Positions 4,358 to 7,862 of a DNA stretch of 7,862 nt are shown in pieces (the stretch's first letter is position 1; each line of letters begins with the position of its first letter). The DNA is from Paludibacteraceae bacterium. Lineage in GTDB: Bacteria > Bacteroidota > Bacteroidia > Bacteroidales > Paludibacteraceae. The translations under genes and the position numbers were made by a program. The notes under the pieces were generated by a model, which worked only from the letters and a program-made list of their open reading frames with translations, did not search any database and had not been told where the DNA came from. The stretch is taken from positions 1 through 7,862 of the forward strand of contig JAGPGR010000069.1 in the NCBI GenBank assembly GCA_018055865.1, in the 5' to 3' direction.

Positions 4358-7300
4358 ATGATTCAAAAACACAAAACGAGGGCAAAAGGTTTTGCACTCT
4401 TTCTTGCAATGATTTTGATGGGAGCAAGCTTGATGGCTCAGCAGAAAAACATTTCGGGAACAGTAAAAGATGCTAATGGTGAGCCAATTATCGGTGCTTC
4501 GGTGTTAGTAAAAGGTACCAATTTGGGTGTCATAACCAATATAGATGGTGAATACAGCCTCTCCTCGGTACCCGGCACTGCCACAACCCTGTCTGTGAGA
4601 TACGTGGGAAAAAATCCCAGGGAAGTAGCCATTACCGGAGATGTCATTCATGTAGTACTTGAAGACGATCAGAAACTGCTCGATGAAGTGGTAGTAATCG
4701 GTTACGGTACTGCCCGCCGGCGCGACCTTACGGGTTCGGTCACCTCCATTCAGGGTAAGACAATTGCTCAGATTCCGGTTACAGGTACAGCTCAGGCAAT
4801 GGCCGGAAGAATGGCCGGAGTACAGGTTACTACCGCTGACGGTTCGCCCGATGCTGAAATCCTGGTGCGGGTACGTGGAGGAGGCTCCATTACCGGCGAC
4901 AACTCACCATTATATATAGTAGATGGATTCCCGGCATCGAATATCAATGACATATCACCCTCCGACATTCAGAGTATCGACGTGCTGAAAGACGCATCTT
5001 CCACAGCCATTTATGGTTCGCAGGGTGCCAACGGTGTGGTCATTGTGACGACAAAGCAAGCGCAGGGCGGAAAAACCAAAGTTTCATACAACGGTTTTAT
5101 GCAAACCAAACGACTGTCCAAACGGCTTGAGGTGCTTGATCCTCTCGAATTCGCCTTACTCAATTATGAATACGGAGCTCTCGGTGGCGAAGATGGCATC
5201 AAGTCTTTTGAGAGATCTTTTGGCGTTTTCGAAGATATTGATCTCTATAAATACATGCGGGCACACGACTGGCAGGAAGATATGTTTGGTGCCGATGTAG
5301 TATCGCAACAACACAACATAAGCCTGACCGGCGGTACAGATAAAACGAAATTCTCATTAAGTTCCACTTTCAACAAAGATGGCGGTCTGATGATAGGAAA
5401 TGATTATACCCGTTTCACAACCAACTTTAAGTTAGATCATGAGATTTCCAACAACCTCAAAGCCACTTTCAACCTCCGTTTGGGCGACACGAATGTGAAT
5501 GGTTCCGGATCTTCGGGCGGGTTGTATAAAATCCGTACTACTCAGGCTGTAACCTCGCCGGCGGTAAAAGGGCTTTCGGAAATGATTGTGGTTGACCCTG
5601 CGCTTATGACCGAAGAAGAATACGAACAATGGCAGCGTTCGAACATGTCGCTTACCGAACAGGCACAGCAATACTGGAAACGTCGCAACGACCGCACATT
5701 CAACTTTATTGGCGGACTGGACTGGAGAATTATTAAAAGTTTGGTATATCGTCTCGAAGGCGGTTATGAATACGGATTTGGTGAGGTGAAAAACTATTGG
5801 GGCGAGAATACCACCAACGCTTCGTATGTAGACGGGAAACCACTGGTTGACTGGACTAAAACCAACAGCAATAAATTGCGCATGGCCAATACACTTACTT
5901 ACATGGAAACATTTGCGGGCGATCACAGCATTAATGTACTGGCAGGTCAGGAACTTATTTCGAATACTGCCAACAACTCTTACATATATGCCACAGGCTA
6001 CAGTCCCGACCTTACTCCCGAAAAGATTTTTGCCAATCTGGCACTTGGAGGAGCTTCCAAAGATATTCGAAGCACAGTGTCCATACCAAACAATCTGCTA
6101 TCATTCTTCGGACGTGCGGTGTACAATTATAAAGAGAGATATCTCGTATCTGCCACTTTCCGTGCCGACGGTTCGTCGCGTTTTGCTCCCGGCAATCAGT
6201 GGGGTTACTTCCCGTCGGTAGCTGCAGCATGGCGTATTATCGAAGAACCGTTTATGGAAAGCACGAAAGACTGGATTTCGAACCTGAAACTACGTTACAG
6301 CTACGGTGAAGCCGGAAACAATAAAATCGGCGGCGGACAATTCCAGAAAATGTACAGCATTCAATCAACGAAAACATACGGTCTGGGCGATTATCAAAAC
6401 AACTACTGGGCTACTTCAAATACTCAGCTGCCTAACAAAGACCTGCGCTGGGAAACGTCTATAACCCAGAATATCGGTCTGGATTTCGGCTTCTTCGACG
6501 AAAAACTTTCGGGAACTTTCGAAGTATATCAAAATACCAACAAAGACCTGCTGCTCGAGATTCCAATCGTGGCTCCGGGTTATCGGACTACGTTCAGAAA
6601 CATTGGACAAACCACCAACAAAGGTTTTGAACTGAGTTTGAATTCTGTTTTTGCACAGCGGAAAAATTTCTCACTATACGGTAATTTTAACATCAGTGTG
6701 AACAAGTCGAACGTAGATAAACTTGCCAATGGTATGACCCTGCAGGAATATGCATCGGGTTGGGCAGGTACCGACCTGAAAGGATATTACGATTACCAGG
6801 TGAAAGTAGGTGAACCGGTAGGATTGATTTACGGCTGGGTAAACGATGGATATTACAAAACAACAGATTTTACATTTGACCCGGCTTCAAACAGATATAC
6901 CCTCATCGAAGGAGTTCCTTCAATAGGTATGCTTGGAGGTCGTATCGGAACCCGTCCGGGAACTGCCAAATTCAAAGATTTATCAGGACCGAATGGTCAA
7001 CCCGACGGTGTTGTTAATGATTTTGACCGCACAGTGATAGGACGCACCGCTCCGAAATTCCTCGGCGGTTTCGGTCTGAACGGTACAGTGTATAATTTCG
7101 ATTTTACCATGCTTTTTAATTTTGTATATGGCAATCAGGTGTATAATGCCAACAAAATAGCTTCGGCACAACAATACCGCACTTCAAATCCCAACTTACT
7201 TGGTTTTATGACTCAGGACAACCGTTACACCTATTTGAATAACGAAACCGGTGAAATTGTTTACGACCTTGAAACACTGGCTCAGATGAACGAAGGTGCC

Positions 7301-7633
7301 AATGCCAAGGAATACTGGTCGCCATTTTCGTTTGGAAATGCTGTAGCTGTTCCCATGTCGTGGGCAATCGAAGACGGGTCATTTCTCCGTTTTCAAAATC
7401 TGACCGTAGGCTATACTGTTCCGAGAATGTTGAGTAGTAAAATCGGTATGGATCAGTTCAGAGTATATGCTACTGTAAATAATCTGTTGATACTCACCAA
7501 TTACACCGGCTACGACCCCGAAGTGAGTACAGCCGTTAGAGGTAGTTCAACTTCCGGACTAACACCCGGTGTGGACTATTCATCCTATCCGAAGAGCTTA
7601 TCATGGACTTTTGGACTTAATCTTACATTCTAA
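4358..7633 (+). CDS. susC: SusC/RagA-family TonB-dependent outer-membrane transporter
   Basis: This is the outer-membrane channel of a SusCD complex, importing oligosaccharides or other large nutrients with energy from TonB. Its 1091 residues are typical. A signal peptide occupies about 1-27, with cleavage likely after LMA. Next come a carboxypeptidase-D regulatory-like domain (about 31-103), a TonB-box region (LDEVVVIGYGT, 108-118), the plug (about 120-235, with LYIVDGFPASNINDISPSDI and the AIYGSQGANGVVIVTTK end), and a beta-barrel to the C-terminal phenylalanine. The barrel contains the family segment FRADGSSRFAPGNQWGYF (601-618). A DxNGDG-like acidic loop (about 874-895, DLSGPNGQPDG then NDFDRTVIG) resembles the calcium-binding loop of relatives, here in expanded form. 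It appears intact. SusD follows after 35 bp, so the two are co-transcribed. The symbol denotes the family; the substrate is unknown. Confidence 0.95.
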   Translation: MIQKHKTRAKGFALFLAMILMGASLMAQQKNISGTVKDANGEPIIGASVLVKGTNLGVITNIDGEYSLSSVPGTATTLSVRYVGKNPREVAITGDVIHVVLEDDQKLLDEVVVIGYGTARRRDLTGSVTSIQGKTIAQIPVTGTAQAMAGRMAGVQVTTADGSPDAEILVRVRGGGSITGDNSPLYIVDGFPASNINDISPSDIQSIDVLKDASSTAIYGSQGANGVVIVTTKQAQGGKTKVSYNGFMQTKRLSKRLEVLDPLEFALLNYEYGALGGEDGIKSFERSFGVFEDIDLYKYMRAHDWQEDMFGADVVSQQHNISLTGGTDKTKFSLSSTFNKDGGLMIGNDYTRFTTNFKLDHEISNNLKATFNLRLGDTNVNGSGSSGGLYKIRTTQAVTSPAVKGLSEMIVVDPALMTEEEYEQWQRSNMSLTEQAQQYWKRRNDRTFNFIGGLDWRIIKSLVYRLEGGYEYGFGEVKNYWGENTTNASYVDGKPLVDWTKTNSNKLRMANTLTYMETFAGDHSINVLAGQELISNTANNSYIYATGYSPDLTPEKIFANLALGGASKDIRSTVSIPNNLLSFFGRAVYNYKERYLVSATFRADGSSRFAPGNQWGYFPSVAAAWRIIEEPFMESTKDWISNLKLRYSYGEAGNNKIGGGQFQKMYSIQSTKTYGLGDYQNNYWATSNTQLPNKDLRWETSITQNIGLDFGFFDEKLSGTFEVYQNTNKDLLLEIPIVAPGYRTTFRNIGQTTNKGFELSLNSVFAQRKNFSLYGNFNISVNKSNVDKLANGMTLQEYASGWAGTDLKGYYDYQVKVGEPVGLIYGWVNDGYYKTTDFTFDPASNRYTLIEGVPSIGMLGGRIGTRPGTAKFKDLSGPNGQPDGVVNDFDRTVIGRTAPKFLGGFGLNGTVYNFDFTMLFNFVYGNQVYNANKIASAQQYRTSNPNLLGFMTQDNRYTYLNNETGEIVYDLETLAQMNEGANAKEYWSPFSFGNAVAVPMSWAIEDGSFLRFQNLTVGYTVPRMLSSKIGMDQFRVYATVNNLLILTNYTGYDPEVSTAVRGSSTSGLTPGVDYSSYPKSLSWTFGLNLTF

Positions 7634-7668
7634 GCATGTTTAACCGAAAATTTAAAAACAGACAAACA

Positions 7669-7862
7669 ATGAAAATCAAGCAATATTTAACAGTACTTAT
7701 AGCTGCCGCATTCACCCTTAGCTCGTGCAGCGATTTTCTGGAGCCGGAGTCGGAATCAAATTTCGATGAAACCTATGTGTTTTCGAACGCCGGCGATGCA
7801 AAAAAAATGGTTATGGGTGTTTATGCACTTTTCACACAGGATTCATACACATCGCGTATGTC
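7669..7862 (+). CDS. susD: SusD/RagB-family surface lipoprotein, N-terminal part (cut by window edge)
   Basis: Sixty-four complete codons are present before the window ends. The N-terminus is a lipoprotein signal: a short basic start (MKIKQ), a hydrophobic stretch, and the lipobox LSSC with the lipidated Cys20. The residues after it (SDFLEPESES) include acidic positions like the lipoprotein export signals that carry Bacteroidota proteins to the cell surface. The following segment (DETYVFSNAGDAKKMVMGVYALF) is the usual start of SusD proteins, where the first TPR-like helices pack. The position directly after susC confirms the assignment. SusD forms the lid over the SusC barrel and binds the substrate at the surface. 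The gene must continue for about 450-550 more residues beyond the edge. The symbol denotes the family only. Confidence 0.93.
   Translation, partial: MKIKQYLTVLIAAAFTLSSCSDFLEPESESNFDETYVFSNAGDAKKMVMGVYALFTQDSYTSRM

Overview
The window looks like chromosomal DNA of a member of the Bacteroidota, most likely order Bacteroidales. The evidence is a SusC/SusD-type outer-membrane nutrient-uptake pair, -7 promoter boxes of the Bacteroidota form TAnnTTTG, AT-rich gene leaders without strong Shine-Dalgarno sequences, and a Bacteroidota-style LacI-family regulator. I cannot name the genus from the sequence alone.

Layout from left to right. Positions 1-477 hold no gene I can recognise. This stretch carries a likely + strand terminator (151-186) for something left of the window, a tiny ORF that may be a gene remnant (267-329), a - strand terminator (368-393) and a short direct-repeat cluster (420-477) next to the thrS stop codon. 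Positions 478-2427 (- strand) encode threonyl-tRNA synthetase, complete with all editing and zinc residues. Positions 2428-2948 are an unusually structured spacer. It contains long runs of degenerate 8-bp repeats kept in register, two hairpin repeats in inverted orientation that share their flanks but not their stems, and a 151-bp non-coding element with perfect 16-bp terminal inverted repeats inserted in one octamer run. Positions 2949-4034 (- strand) encode a LacI-family regulator. Positions 4035-4357 are the divergent control region. From 4358 the + strand encodes a full SusC/RagA TonB-dependent transporter, and 35 bp later the start of its SusD lipoprotein partner, which runs off the right edge.

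How the genes work together: the LacI-type gene is divergent from susC. A 16-bp near-palindrome with the central CG typical of LacI-family operators lies just downstream of the best susC -7 box. The simplest reading is a small polysaccharide- or oligosaccharide-utilisation locus in which the cytoplasmic regulator represses susCD until a sugar ligand is present. The ligand cannot be read from this window. thrS is an unrelated housekeeping gene with its own promoter and terminator.

The strongest candidates for something undescribed are the octamer-repeat spacer and its nested inserted element. I found no CRISPR array, tRNA, rRNA, transposase gene or defence system here.
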